64,000 bases of DNA from Psilocybe azurescens (lineage: Eukaryota; Basidiomycota; Agaricomycetes; Agaricales; Agrocybaceae), in contig JAJIRX010000961.1 of assembly GCA_023853785.1 (NCBI GenBank), positions 1 to 64,000 of the forward strand, written 5' to 3'. Positions within the stretch are counted from its first letter, which is position 1, and each line of letters begins with the position of its first letter. Shown in pieces: positions 35,688-47,735 of the stretch. The position numbers and the translations under genes are program-made. The notes beneath the pieces are model-generated. The model was not told where the DNA came from, made no database searches, and saw only the letters and a program-made list of their open reading frames with translations.

Positions 35688-37437
35688 ATGAGGCCCCAAC
35701 TGTCGACAGATCAGATGACGATCCGCCGTCCCACTCAGTAGCAACGCGAGCGCGAACTGGAAGCCCTGCTCGCACGGAAAGACGGGGAAGTGTGTGAGTT
35801 TCCAGCTCTGCGCTAGTGCCTGCCCCATGCGAATTCTGATTCACCTCATTGTTTCCCTTCCCTCTCGCTGTCCGCGTCCTTTCCCTCCTTTCCCCTGCCT
35901 CCCTTCTCACTGTCACCTCTACCACGCTTCCCACCCTCATTTTTCATCACAAAACCACCCACACCAGATAACATCCCTCCTCAGCACGCGCACAACCTGT
36001 CTTACTAAGTTCTCCCTCCTGCAATCCTGCCTCCTCCACGCTCTCGACACGTCCGAAGCACACGCATGGGAGAACACGGACCTGCACAGGGAGCTTGGTG
36101 TTATGCGCAGGAAGGTGCAGGCGTGCAAGGAGGCGAAAGAGGGCATGCACAGAGAGAGGGAGGAGTTGAGGGAGGAGGTTGTGAGGCTTGTTGAGAGAGA
36201 TATGTGGGTTTTATTTTTGCTTTGCTCGATTTCTTCCTTCTACTGTATGAACGCGAATTTTTGATGATGATCAGTTTGTGTAGTGCAAGTGGAGCACGAT
36301 TATAAGAAGTCGCCTGTCAGCTCTCGAATCTCGCAGGTATGAATAACATCCATACATTACATACGCGGGCGATCTAAAACACGCATATTCTATCCCATTC
36401 TATCGTTTCTATAGATGAAGGTCCTGGCGTTACAGGGCACCAACCAACCCCGCCACCTTGTTCCCACTCTCACTGCTCCTCCTCATCCCACCACTCCTCC
36501 CCCTTCCTCCCTCTATGCACCCAAACTAACGCACCTCCTCTCCGCCAAAATCTCCACTGCTCAAGCAGCGCACGCACGCACGCAAGCCCGTGCGGCGACA
36601 GGCGAGGCGAGAGTCGCGAGACGGGAGTTGGAGTTGGGCCGGTGTGTTTTGTATGAGGATGATGGGAATGCGTGAGGGTACAGAGAGAAAGAGAGATCTT
36701 TCTGATCCGCTCTAGCTTACTGATTTCTCTTTACAGAACGGAACGTACAGGAAAACGCGGACATGAGCGCTCTCATCAGCAGCTGCTCATCGGACTCCGC
36801 CTTCTCCGCCTCCGGCGACGCAGGCTCTGTGTCCGTTCCTCCCTCTGCTTCTCCTCCCGTCCCCGTTGTTGTTCGCAATGTGCCGAATTTAATGGACGAC
36901 GACAACGAAGATGGTGACGCGAATGGCGAGATGTCGATGGAACTCTTGATGCCCCTTATGCCTACGGGTATGATCGCAATGTCTGTTCGTGATTCTGAGG
37001 GTTTGGAGGAGGATGGAGGTGGAAGTGATGGAGGTGGTCGGGGTTGTGCCTGCGTCGATCGCTGAACGAGGGACAGGGTCCAGGCCGGAATCAGGACTAC
37101 CTGAATGACGAAGATCAGGGCGGCGATCGTCAGCACGAACATAAAGATGAAGAGGAGTCTGGCGACAATGAAGATGATGAAGATCAGCGAAATTGAGATT
37201 TAACGGTGCGATCGCCGACGTTCGTGATGTGTGTTCCGCGTAGGCTGTGAAATACGGAAGCCTGTTCTGTTCCCGTGCCAGCGCCACATCCTATGCAACC
37301 TCCAGCTTCAGCTCCAGCTTTTGCTCGATATCGATGTCGGAGGCTGGGTCGGAGGAGAGGTCGGAGGAGAGGCGAGAGCGGGGGTGAGGTTTGGTGACAG
37401 TGAGGGTGGGAGGGATGCAGGTTCGGGGCCAGTTTGA
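35688..37437 (+). pseudogene. Ser/Ala-rich coiled-coil gene, copy 2
   Basis: Start ATG AGG CCC at 35688. Exon 1 has an in-frame TAG where D and E read through (CAG TAG CAA), then RERELEALLARKDGEV and a GTGAGT donor. Exon 2 (about 35967-36200) encodes ITSLLSTRTTCLTKFS, then VMRRKVQACKEAKEG...REREELREEVVRLVER, a strong heptad pattern. Exon 3 reads VEHDYKKSPVSSRISQ. Exon 4 starts MKVLALQGTNQPRHLVPTL and runs on to QAAHARTQARAATGEARVARRELEL. The 3' part has PNLMDDDNEDGDANGEMSM followed by PLMPTGMIAMSVRDSEGLE. The middle exons (RNRMFES, LEREIRELGG) are deleted relative to copies 1 and 5. Unknown function. Confidence 0.55.
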
Positions 37438-38112
37438 AGGAGGACGAGAGGAGGGGGAAGTAAGAAGCGCTGTGGAGCTACAAATATGCTCTGGAGATGG
37501 GATGATTGGTTAGCGTTGTTCGATTTTGCTTTTTGCTTTTTGCTTCCTTCATTTTAGTTGACCTAGATTCGGATGTATGTACGGTTGGGATATAGGTTTC
37601 TTACGCTTTGTGTTCGTTTTGTTAGGTGTAAGGGAATATGCGGCGAATATGAATACGATGTTTTTTAAGTTTCAATATGTCTATGCAATGCAATGAAATA
37701 ATAAATTTATATATCTCTACGCCTCAACGCAATTCGAGAATGTGAGCACTGTAGTTCCTCCAATCCACTTGAGATTGCTATCTTTCGTTCACAATATTCA
37801 TTACAGGACCAGCCATTGGCGTATTCTACGATGCCATATAATTCTGTCCCAGATTTGGCAAAGTCAGTCTCAACTTATGGTCTTTGTGCCGGCGATATCA
37901 GCGGCGGGACTACGTCCATAGTTAGTGGAACACTTACATTGCCCTTCATTCAATCTAATTTTATTACACATGCACGCACATGAACGTCGGAATGTTAATA
38001 TTGGTATCAATTGAGTATCAGTTGATGTATTCCCACAACACAGCCAAGCACCACGAACATTGCTCTTGTCTTCAACCATCACCATCATCTCTCTCAATAT
38101 CGATCCTCACCT
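37438..38112 (+). promoter_or_regulatory. intergenic region and presumed promoter of NLR copy 3
   Basis: Almost identical to 44621-45295 at a constant offset of 7183 bp. It includes GGGATGATTGGTTAGCGTTG, CTACGCCTCAACGCAA and TTGATGTATTCCCACAACAC. No gene of its own. Confidence 0.5.
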
Positions 38113-40669
38113 ATGCCTTCCATGTTCAGTTCGCACACGGTCATTACTGGGGGAACCTATCAGCAGTTCATCAATGATTCCAAAGGTATGCCGCTGCGAT
38201 AGATCATGTTATTCCATATATACAAAAGTTCTAGGTGGATGGGACCTCCTGGTGAAGGCTGCTTCACCTGCCGCGTTCCATAACTCTAATGACCGTCGCG
38301 ATCCCCCAAAATGCCATCCAAATACACGAGTTGCCGTATTGAAGAAGATTATGGACTGGATCCACGGCCTTGGTCCAGCGATGCAAAACGCGTTGATTAT
38401 GTGGCTCTATGGTCCAGCGGGAGCAGGCAAATCGGCCATCGCACAGTCGATAGCAGAGCTATGCTATGAGGAAGGGATTCTTATAGCGAGCTACTTCTTC
38501 TCCAGATTTGATTCCACCAGAAACCACCCACGCTCTCTCATCGCAACAATTGCATATCAAATTTCGCTTTCCATTCCGAACTTCAGAGAACGTATCAAAG
38601 CTTCCATTGACCACGACCCTTTGATATTCGACCGCTCACTCAGCGTCCAGATGTCGACTCTGGTCATCCGGCCCTTGGAAGATTACATTAGTTCCGATAC
38701 TGCAGCACCAACTCGAGTCATCATTATTGATGGGCTCGACGAATGTGAAGACCGGCAAGGCCAGGTTGAAATCTTGGCTACTATCTCGAAGGCCCTCCAA
38801 CAACGTCATTTACCCTTTATCTTCCTCATCGCGAGTCGTCCTGAGCACGACATCAAAACTGCTTTCGGCTACGGATATCTCAAGGATATCACGGCGCGCG
38901 TGCCACTCGATGACGAATACCGCCCGTCAGACGATATTCGCCTCTTTCTTCAAGACAGCTTCACCCAAATCAAGGAAATTCATCCATTTCGTGCAGATAT
39001 TCCGGATACATGGCCAGATGGCGACATATTGGAAAGCTTAGTGAAGAAATCATCTGGCCAATTTATCTATGCATCGACCGTCATTAAATTCGTTAAATCC
39101 AATCGTCATCGGCCGCTTCAGCGCTTGGAGATTGTGCTTGGACTCCGTCCGGTTCAGCGTGATATGGCATTCGCTGAGCTTGATGCTCTGTATATGCATA
39201 TTTTGTCGTCCGCGGAGAATCCTGAGGCTGTGTTGCAGATTTTAGCTTATGAATTTCTCACATCACAGGGAATGCACGAGTACGAAGGAGTTGATCTAGA
39301 TGTATTGTCACTTCAACCTGGAGATGTTGCTGAATTGTTCTGTGATCTCACCTCGCTTGTTTCAGTCACCGTCCACAATTATGATGTCGAGTTGGATATC
39401 TTTCATGCGTCTCTTGAAGACTTTCTGCTGGACCAGTCGAGGTCACAACAATTCTGGATCAATTCCAAACTCTGGCATGCTAAATTTGCACATATCTTTA
39501 TTCATTACGTGGAAGGTGAGTTGGTGAATGCTGGCTTAATGCTGAAAGCCCAAGTAAAATTGATAGCAGATAGTCTCGACGGCACATTGCAACTGTTTCT
39601 ACCGCAATTTTTTCTTTCTCATTTTAAGCACGCCACACCTACCCCAGACCTCCTTGAAGACCTCAGGCAAATCAGTATTTGGTCAATTTTACAGAAAACC
39701 GATTATCAGCATTTATTTCCGGAATTTCTCGCCTCCATCGAAGAGGTGGTACGTCCTGGCTTTCTTTACTCATCCATTACCGAGTTTCGATCACTTACAA
39801 TCCAATAGGGATTCGAAGATTGGTTCGAATTATACTCTCATCAGCTCAACCTTTTCGACCAAATTGCACAAGGAATTATGGAAAAATGTATTCTCGGCTA
39901 AACCTGACTGCTTTGGTCGCCGTTTTTAACTTTGCTGATGAATGGGAACAGTTGAATGAAGGCGCCTCTGTATTATTCCAGTTAGAAAGACACCACACAG
40001 GCCTGCACCATCTTTTCGGGGACCAGATGCTCTATGAGAAAAAGTACAGAGAAATTATTGGAGATTTCCTCGAGGATCCCACCCGTTGCGGTATATACGG
40101 GTTGACTGGTAAAAGGTATGCGAAAGCGGCAAAGTATTTTTGCATTATATATGCGATCACATGGAACGCATCATGCAGTCGGGTTATGCACTGCACCATT
40201 GGTGTTATCAGAGACGAAGAACCAAATTTTTGTCCCGTCGCACATCTACCACCGCCAACAGATTCTCAGCCAAAAAGTCAAACAACACACCTTTCGGAGG
40301 TGGGAACCGCATCGCCCGTATCTACTACCAAGGGCATGTTCGGCTGGCTTCCTCCTTGCACTTCGTTGTCTTTCATTTGTGCTGTGCCAAGCAGATAGAT
40401 CGGTGGCCTTGATTGGTTTAGCTCGCCAACGAATATTCTGGTCATTATCATGCGTTTTCCCTGATGATACCAGGACTGTTAGGCGGGAAGTTGTTCGATA
40501 TCTGGCGAGGGTAGACGCAGGAGAGACTCGGATATTGGTGCAATCAAAGAAGAGGAATCGAGATCAGCCCTCGGAGCAGTCACCCCTCTTCCCCACTCCC
40601 CAATCTTATGCATGCTCATGGGAATGTCTCAGCCACTACGGGTATAACCGCCGCAGGTATAGATACTAG
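38113..40669 (+). CDS. NACHT-type NLR, copy 3 (nearest intact, C-terminal frameshifts)
   Basis: Exons 38113-38185, 38235-39748 and from 39809. Introns of 49 and 60 bp. The start MPSMFSSHTVITGG was chosen because it splices in phase into GGWDLLVKAASPAAFHNSND. The first 529 codons are uninterrupted: linker DPPKCHPNTR, Walker A GPAGAGKS (about residues 84-91), SYFFSRFDSTRNHPRS, Walker B VIIIDGLDECED (about 186-197), LIASRPEHDIK, then a helical stretch with LDIFHASLEDFLLDQSRS. There are no ankyrin, WD40 or TPR repeats. Exon 3 (GFEDWFELYSHQLNLFDQ) stops at ATGGAAAAATG (about 39886), one A short, as in copy 1. Another one-base loss is at TATTTTTGC (about 40138). The conserved C-terminal frame (CLSFVLCQADRSVALI) runs to 40669. 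Probably a cytosolic STAND ATPase acting in non-self recognition or cell death. Confidence 0.78.
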
Positions 40670-42088
40670 GACATGGATGAGGAGAAAGATGAGGACGGCG
40701 ATGAGGATAACAAAGTCAGGAGTTAGGACATTTAGTTCTGTGAAAACGGTCCTCCGTTTCTGTCGTGCATGTCTGACCAGGACTCTCTGACGTAGCCGTA
40801 TGTTGGCCAACATTGACAAAAGCAAGTTCTTATGCCACTTCATCAAATAATTCGATGTCAGGTCACCGCCCGTGAATCGATTACTGGTCATCACCATTTA
40901 ACAAATTTCATATCACCAGGATCCGCTCCCCTAGTACCAATTCACGACGTGGGAGACGACTTAGGTCTTATCCCCTCTTCTCCCACAATTTCGTACACAG
41001 TAGAGATAATCGGAATTTATGTAATGAATCTTGATTCCCATTGCAATGCATCGTGCTTTATTCCTCCTGTAGTAATAAAATTCCGCTGGGTTTTTGGCAG
41101 GAACATCACATGACGAGTGTTTTCTAGTCAGTAATTTTGAAGAAATCCAAAATTCAAGAACCTGCGCTGCCGCCGCCGTCTCCGGCATTCCTTATATCCT
41201 TCCATTTATTCCTCCGCTTGCGCCTCAATGACGATGTGGCACCGCGTGCACCTTGCTCGTCGTCCAACCGCATGGGTGGCTTGTAAGCTGCAGAGCTATT
41301 TACAAAGTTCTATCGTAGTCTCTCCGTGTCGCCGCGGGGTTTGGGAGAGGACGGTGCGGGAGTAGGGAGGCGCGGGGATATTCTGTCTTCCAAATCATTG
41401 GCGTTGTTGGTGTACGGGAGCTTGGTCGGATTACAACAGGCGTGACCAGATTTAATTGGATACAGGACTTCGTATTCGAACATATATGTGGTGTTCACAA
41501 CAGAACAGTGTGTTGCGTATGTCGGAGGCTGGATGAACAATGGCCTGGCGACAGTCGGACGTGAGGCTCAAAACACAATAGACAGGGTCACTCACTGATT
41601 ATACATGACACACAGAGGATCCCCAGGTACCGCGGCTGTATCGTATACTTTAAGTATGTGGTTCAACTAGCCTGGGTTAGACGGCCCTAGTCGTGAAATA
41701 AGACGAAGTCGAGAAACCGCATGCAGACGTGATTTGAGATGGTGAGAATGCAGAATGAGCACCGAGTGGTGTTACTGTTGGATTGGACAGACGGACGGTT
41801 TGGATAGAGGAGTTAGTGGTGGGTGGCAGGCTTAGACTTGTACTGGTACTTGAGCCTCATACAGATGGCTTAGGTGAGCCGCGAGTGCTCACTGACAACG
41901 GCACATGCACTGATTCGGACTCGGAATGTTCACTGGCTCAGCCGAGCGGTGTCTCACTGTCTGTAACATGCAGGAGAAGTATAAGAAACAAATTCAGTGG
42001 AAGGATACATAGTGAAATGGAGAGAGTATATAGTTTTAACACACAGTTGTGGTTATTGAATCAATGAATGAGAACGACCACGCAAATA
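40670..42088. other. intergenic spacer of unit 3
   Basis: It holds the conserved NLR 3' flank: GTGGGAGACGACTTAGG near 40950, CATCGTGCTTTATTCC near 41050 and GATGTGGCACCGCGTGCACC near 41230. The coiled-coil gene upstream region follows. No separate gene. Confidence 0.5.
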
Positions 42089-42100
42089 CGGAAGTTTCCG
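42089..42100. promoter_or_regulatory. CGG-N6-CCG site upstream of coiled-coil copy 3
   Basis: CGGAAGTTTCCG, with ACCCTAACCCTAAG at 42129-42142. Same arrangement as in the other copies. The regulatory role is inferred. Confidence 0.45.
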
Positions 42101-42462
42101 ACATGGACGGGCCAAAGAGACGGAGATCACCCTAACCCTAAGAACGTGAACCACAGCTGATATCCATCAATGCATCGAGTCCGTCTCCGCCAACGAACCA
42201 ACTCAACCTACCTGCTATAGCCCAATAATGCTGACCGCTTAACGCAAGCATTTGTGGTTTTTATGCATATGTCTGAACATACTATACTATCTGTCTGATA
42301 TTTTACCCTTACCTGATCTGATCTTTGGGATCTTTATCGGGGTCTTTACTGGGACTGGACTTGCTCCAATCGACTCGAGCACGACCGACCCGCTCAGCGA
42401 AATCTAACTCTTGGAATTGAACGGACATAGGACCCCCGCCTTCAAAATTGACGTCAGCGTCT

Positions 42463-44740
42463 ATGACTCAAAAAGTTGCCCGCCGCCCCGCCCAGCAACA
42501 GCAGCAGCGCGAACGCGAACTGGAAGCCGAGCTGGCACTGAAAGACTAAGAAATATGTGAGTTTCCAGGTCTGCCCTAGCCTTGCCTGCATGTGAGTTCT
42601 GATTCACGCTCGTTTCCTTCCTGCCCTGCCTCCCTCTCCCTATTTTCCCTCCCCCTCCCCTCACTGTCATTGTCACCCCGCAAAAATCAAACATCACAAC
42701 ACACAGATCACACCCCTCCTCTCCGCGCACAAAACCCACCATACCAAGTTTTCCCTCCTGCACCCGCACTCGCGCCTCCTCGACGCGCTCGATGCACACA
42801 CACGGGAGAACGCGGACCTGCTCAGGGAGTTGAGGTTATGCGCAAGAAGGTGTAGGCGTGCGAGGAAGCGAAAGAGAGCATGCAGAGAGAGAGGGAGGAG
42901 TTGAGGGAGGAAGTTGAGAGGCTTGTTGAGAGAGATGTGGGTTTTCTATTTTCTACTGGATGAACGCGAGTTTTTGATGATGATTCGTTTGTGTAGTGCA
43001 AGTGGAGCACGATTATAAGAAGTAGCCTGTCAGCTCTCGAGTCTCGCAGGTACGAAATAACATTCATACACTACATACACGCGGATCTAAAACACGCATA
43101 TTCTATTCTATTCTATCGTTTCTATAGATCAAGGTCCTGGCGTTAAAGGGCACCAACCAACTCCGCCACCTTGTTCCCACTCTCACCGCTCCTCCGCATC
43201 CCACCGCTCCTCCCCCAATTCTTCCGTCTACGCACCCCAACTAATGCACCTCCTCTCCACCAAACTCTCCACTGCTCAAGCAGCGCACGCACGCACGCAA
43301 GCCCGTGCGGCGACACTCGAGGCGAGAATCGCGAGACGGGAGATGAGGGGGATTCGTGCGGGGAGCGAGAGATACAGAGCGAGAGATACAGAGAGAAAGA
43401 GAGATCTTTCTGACCCGCTCTAGCTTATTGATTTCTCTTTACAGAACGTACAGAAAAGCGCGGACACGAGCGTCTTCATCAGTAGCAGCTCATCGGACAT
43501 TTCCTTCTCCATCTCCGGCGACGCAGGCTGTTTACGCGCCTCCCTCTGCATCTCCTCCCGTCCCCGTTGTTGGCCGCAATGTGCCTAATTTAATGGACAA
43601 CGACAATGAAGACGGTGATGCAGACGGCAAGATGTCGATGGAGCTCGCGACGCCCCTTATGCTTACGGGTATAATCGCAATTTTTGTTCGTGATTCTGAG
43701 GGGTTGGAGAGGAGGATGGAGGTGGAAGTGATGGAGGTGGTCGGGGGTGTGCCTGCGTCGATTGCTGAATGAGGGACAGGGTCGAGGTCGGAATCAGGAC
43801 TCCCTGAATGACGAAGATCAGGGCGGCGATCGTCAATACGGACATAAAGATGAAGAGGAGTCTGGCGACGATGAGGATAATGAAGATCAGCGATCGAGAT
43901 GTAACGGTGCGATCGCCGTTCGTGATGTGTGTTCCGCGTAGGCTGCGACATGCGGAAGCTGATTCTGTTCCTGTGCCAGCGCTATATCCTGCGCAACCTC
44001 CAGCTTCAGCTCCAGCTTTTGCTCGAGTCTCAACTGCAGGGCCAGTTCCACTCGCTCCCCTGATCGAGCTCGCCTCGTCTATTTTTAATCGTATCCTCAT
44101 CCTTACACTTACCCTTACCAACATCGCCTCTCTCACCCACGCCAGTACCAAGACGTGCTTGCGCAAAGGCACGAACACGATCATCATCGACATTAATGTC
44201 ACCAGCACGATCACCACCTCAGGCGTCCGCACGCCCGGCGGCGGCGCTGTTCAGCAGCTGTCTGCCTTCGCCTAATGTTTTTCCCCTCAACTTAGACCTC
44301 GATCACGATGGCCTTGCTATTGATTCAGATGGCTCTGATTCCTCGGATGATGGCAAGGACGATAACCCGGATCGTGATGGCCATGACGTTGACCCCGACG
44401 GCGATAGTGATGACGTCGACAGCGAAAGGGAATTGTTCGAGGCGGAATACGAGCAGTAGCTTGAGAGACAGGAGGTTGTATATGGGACGCTGTTGGCGCC
44501 GATGGCGATATCGATGTCGGAGGCTGGGTCAGAGGAGAGGTCAGAGGAGAGGCGAGAGCGGGGGTGAGGTTTTGGTGAGAGTGAGAGTGGGAGTCAAGCA
44601 GGTTTGGGGCTGGTTTGAAGGAGGACGGGGGGAGGGGGGAAGGAGGAAGCGCTGTGGAGCCAGAACTAGGCTCTGGAGATGGGATGATTGGTTAGCGTTG
44701 TTCAATTTTACGTTTTGCTGTTTGTTTGTTTCATTTTAGT
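42463..44740 (+). pseudogene. Ser/Ala-rich coiled-coil gene, copy 3
   Basis: The upstream ATG is changed to ATA, so the first usable start is ATG ACT CAA at 42463 (MTQKVARRPAQQQQQRERE). A TAA follows in ELALKD, before the donor. Exon 2 (from about 42710) begins ITPLLSAHKTHHTKFSLL. Later parts include HEDYKK-like VEHDYKK, the MDNDNEDGDADGKMSMELAT block near 43592 and the charged segment after GRGRNQDSLNDEDQGG. An Asp-rich stretch at 44290-44459 (DSDGSDSSDDGKDDNPDRDG) extends the C-terminus and was not found in the other copies. Decayed copy, unknown function. Confidence 0.5.
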
Positions 44741-45295
44741 TGACCTAGATTCGGATGTATATACGGTTGTGATATAGGTTTCTTACGCTTTGTGTTCGTT
44801 TTGTTAGGTGTAAGGGTATATGCGGCAAAAATGAATACGACGTTTTTTCAAGTTTCAATATGTCTATGCAATGCAATGAAATAATAAATTTATATATCTC
44901 TACGCCTCAACGCAAGTCGAGAATGTGAGCACTGTAGTTCCTCCAATCCACTTGAGATTGCTATCTTTCGTTCACAATATTCATTACAGGACCAGCCATT
45001 GGCGTATTCTGCGATGCTATACAATTCTGTCCCAGATTTGGCAAAGTCAGTCTCAACTTATGGTCTTTGTGCCGGCGATATGAGGGGCGGGACTACGTCG
45101 ATATTTAGAAAAACACTTACACTGCCCTTCATTCAATCTAATTTTATTACACATGCACGCACATGAACGTCGGAATGCTAATATTGGTATCAATTGAGTA
45201 TCAGTTGATGTATTCCCACAACACAGCCAAGCACCACGAACATTGCTCTTGTCTTCAACCATCACCATCATCTCTCTCAATATCGATCCTCACCT
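44741..45295 (+). promoter_or_regulatory. intergenic region and presumed promoter of NLR copy 4
   Basis: Near-identical to 37558-38112 (offset 7183 bp). No gene. Confidence 0.5.
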
Positions 45296-47735
45296 ATGCC
45301 TTCCATGTTCAGTTCGCACACGGTCATTACTGGGGGAACCTATCAGCAGTTCATCAATGATTCCCAAGGTATGCCGCTGCGACAGATCATGTTATTCCAT
45401 ATATACAAAAGTTCTAGGTGGATGGGACCTCCTGGTGAAGGCTGCTTCACCTGCCGCGTTCCATAACTCTAATGACCGTCGCGATCCCCCAAAATGCCAT
45501 CCAAATACACGAGTTGCCATATTGAAGAAGATTATGGACTGGATCCACGGCCTTGATCCAGCGATGCAAAACGCGTTGATTATGTGGCTCTATGGTCCAG
45601 CGGGAGCAGGAAAATCGGCCATCGCACAATCGATCGCAGAGCTATGCTATGAGGAAGGGATTCTTATAGCGAGCTACTTCTTCTCCAGATTTGATTCCAC
45701 CAGAAACCACCCACGCTCTCTCATAGCAACAATTGCATATCAAGCCTCGCTTTGCATTCCGAACATCAGAGAACGTATCAAAGCTTCCATTGACCACGAC
45801 CCTTTGATATTCGACCGCTCGCTCAGCGTCCAAATTTCAACTATGCTGATCGAGCCCTTGCAAGATTGCATTAGATTCGATACTCCAGCACCAGCTCGCG
45901 TCATCATTATCGACGGGCTCGACGAGTGTGAAGACGGGAAAGGCCAACTCGAAATCTTAGCTACTATCTCCAAGGCCCTCGAACAACATCGTTTACCCTT
46001 TATCTTCCTCATCGCGAGTCGTCCTGAGCATGACATTAGAACTACCTTCGGCTACGGATGTCTCAAGGATATCACAGCGCGCGTGCCACTCGATGACGAA
46101 TACCGCCCATCCGACGATATCCGCGTCTTTCTACAAGACAGCTTCATTGAAATCAAGGAAACCCATCCATTTCGTGTAGATATTCCGGATACATGGCCAC
46201 ATGCCGACATATTGGAAAGCTTAGTGAAGAAATCATCTGGCCAATTTATCTATGCATCGACCGTCATCAAATTCGTTAAATCCAGTCGTCATCGGCCGCC
46301 TCAGCGCTTGGAGATTGTTCTTGGACTCCGTTCAGTTCAACGTGACATTCCATTCGCTGAGCTTGATGCTCTGTATATGCATATTTTCTCATCCGTGGAG
46401 GATCCTGGGGCAGTGTTACAGATTTTAGCTTACGAATTTCTCACATCAGGAAAACCCCTCTACGAAGGGACTTAATCTGGATCTACTGTCGCTTGATCCC
46501 GGAGATGTTGTTGAATTATTCTGTGATCTCACCTCACTTGTTTCAGTCACGGTCAAGGAAAGGAGGGAGGTCGAATTGCATATCTTTCATGCGTCTCTTG
46601 AGGACTTTCTGCTGGATCAATCAAGGTCACAACAGTTCTGGATCAATTCCAAAATCCGGCATGCTGAATTTGCACATCTGTATATTCATTACCTGAAAGG
46701 TGATTTTGCGAGTGGTGAGATAACGCTCAAAGCTCAAGTAAAATTGATAATAGATACGCCGTCCAGTCGCTTCGGTGTTCCAGATGCGGACATTTTTGTC
46801 ATCATTTTTCTAATGCCACGGCTACCCCAGACCTCTTGGAAGACCTGACGCAAATCAGCATTTGGTCAAATTTTCAGAAAACCAATGATGATGAACATTT
46901 TCCGCGTTTTCTTGCCACTATCGAACAGGTGGTGCGTTCTAGCTTTCTCTACTTGTCCATTGCCGAGTTTTGATCATTTAAAATCCAATAGGGATTCATA
47001 AATTGGATGGAATTACACTCTCATCAGCTCCACCTTTTCGACCAATTTGCACAAGGAATTATGGAACACATATATTCTTGCCCAAACCTGACTGCTTTGG
47101 TCACTGTTTTTAACTTGAATTCTGAAGAGTGGTATGATGAAGCGCCTGCATTATTCCGGTTAAGCAACAGCCACAGAAACCTCGACAAGCTTTCCTTCGA
47201 GAACAAGGTGCGTTATGGCGAGGCGTACAGAAAATTTATTGGAGAGTTCCTCACAAATCCCACCCGTTGCGGTATCTACGGGTTGACTGGTGGAAGGTAT
47301 GCGATAGCCGCAGAGTATTTTCTGCATTACATATGCGATCGCATGGAACACATCATGAAGTCAAATTATGCACTGTACCACTGGTGTTATCAGAGAAGAA
47401 GAGACAAATTCTTCTCCTGTCGCACATCTGGCGCCCCCAGCAGATTCCTAAAAAAAATCAAACAACGCGCCGTTTGGAGGTGGGAACCGCATCGCCCGTA
47501 TCTACTACCGAGGGTATATTCAGATGGTATTGGCCTTGCGCTTCGTTGTCTTTCATTTGTGCTATGCCAAGCAGATAGATCGGAGGCCTTGATCGCTTTA
47601 GCTCGTCAACGAATATTCTGGTCATTATCATGCATTTTCCCTCATCATACCAGGACTGCAAGGCGGAAAGTTGTTCTATATCTAGCGAGGGTAGACGCAG
47701 GAGAGATATTTGTGCAAGAGAAGAAGAGGAATTGA
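45296..47735 (+). CDS. NACHT-type NLR, copy 4 (776 aa if two single-base indels are disregarded)
   Basis: Exons 45296-45368, 45418-46931 and 46992-47735 (73, 1514 and 744 nt, total 777 codons). Introns 49 and 60 bp. Walker A GPAGAGKS and Walker B VIIIDGLDECED are intact, and LIASRPEHDIR and FHASLEDFLLDQSRSQQ are conserved. One extra G at about 46467 (GAAGGGACTTAA) creates a stop. One missing T at about 46815 (CATTTTTCTAATG) restores the frame, so the two indels cancel. Exon 3 is fully open and is the best view of the C-terminal region: GFINWMELHSHQLHLFDQ, PTRCGIYGLTGGRYAIAAEY, YICDRMEHIMKSNYAL, LRCLSFVLCQADRSEALIAL, ARQRIFWSLSCIFPHHTRT. I do not recognise a domain there. It matches copies 1-3 and is probably functional or recently so. 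Confidence 0.82.

Noticed and set aside
38060..38234. Longer NLR starts upstream (and at 45243, 8976)
   Set aside because: They read through the 49-53 bp intron. The spliced start MPSMFSSHTV matches the other copies and joins in phase.
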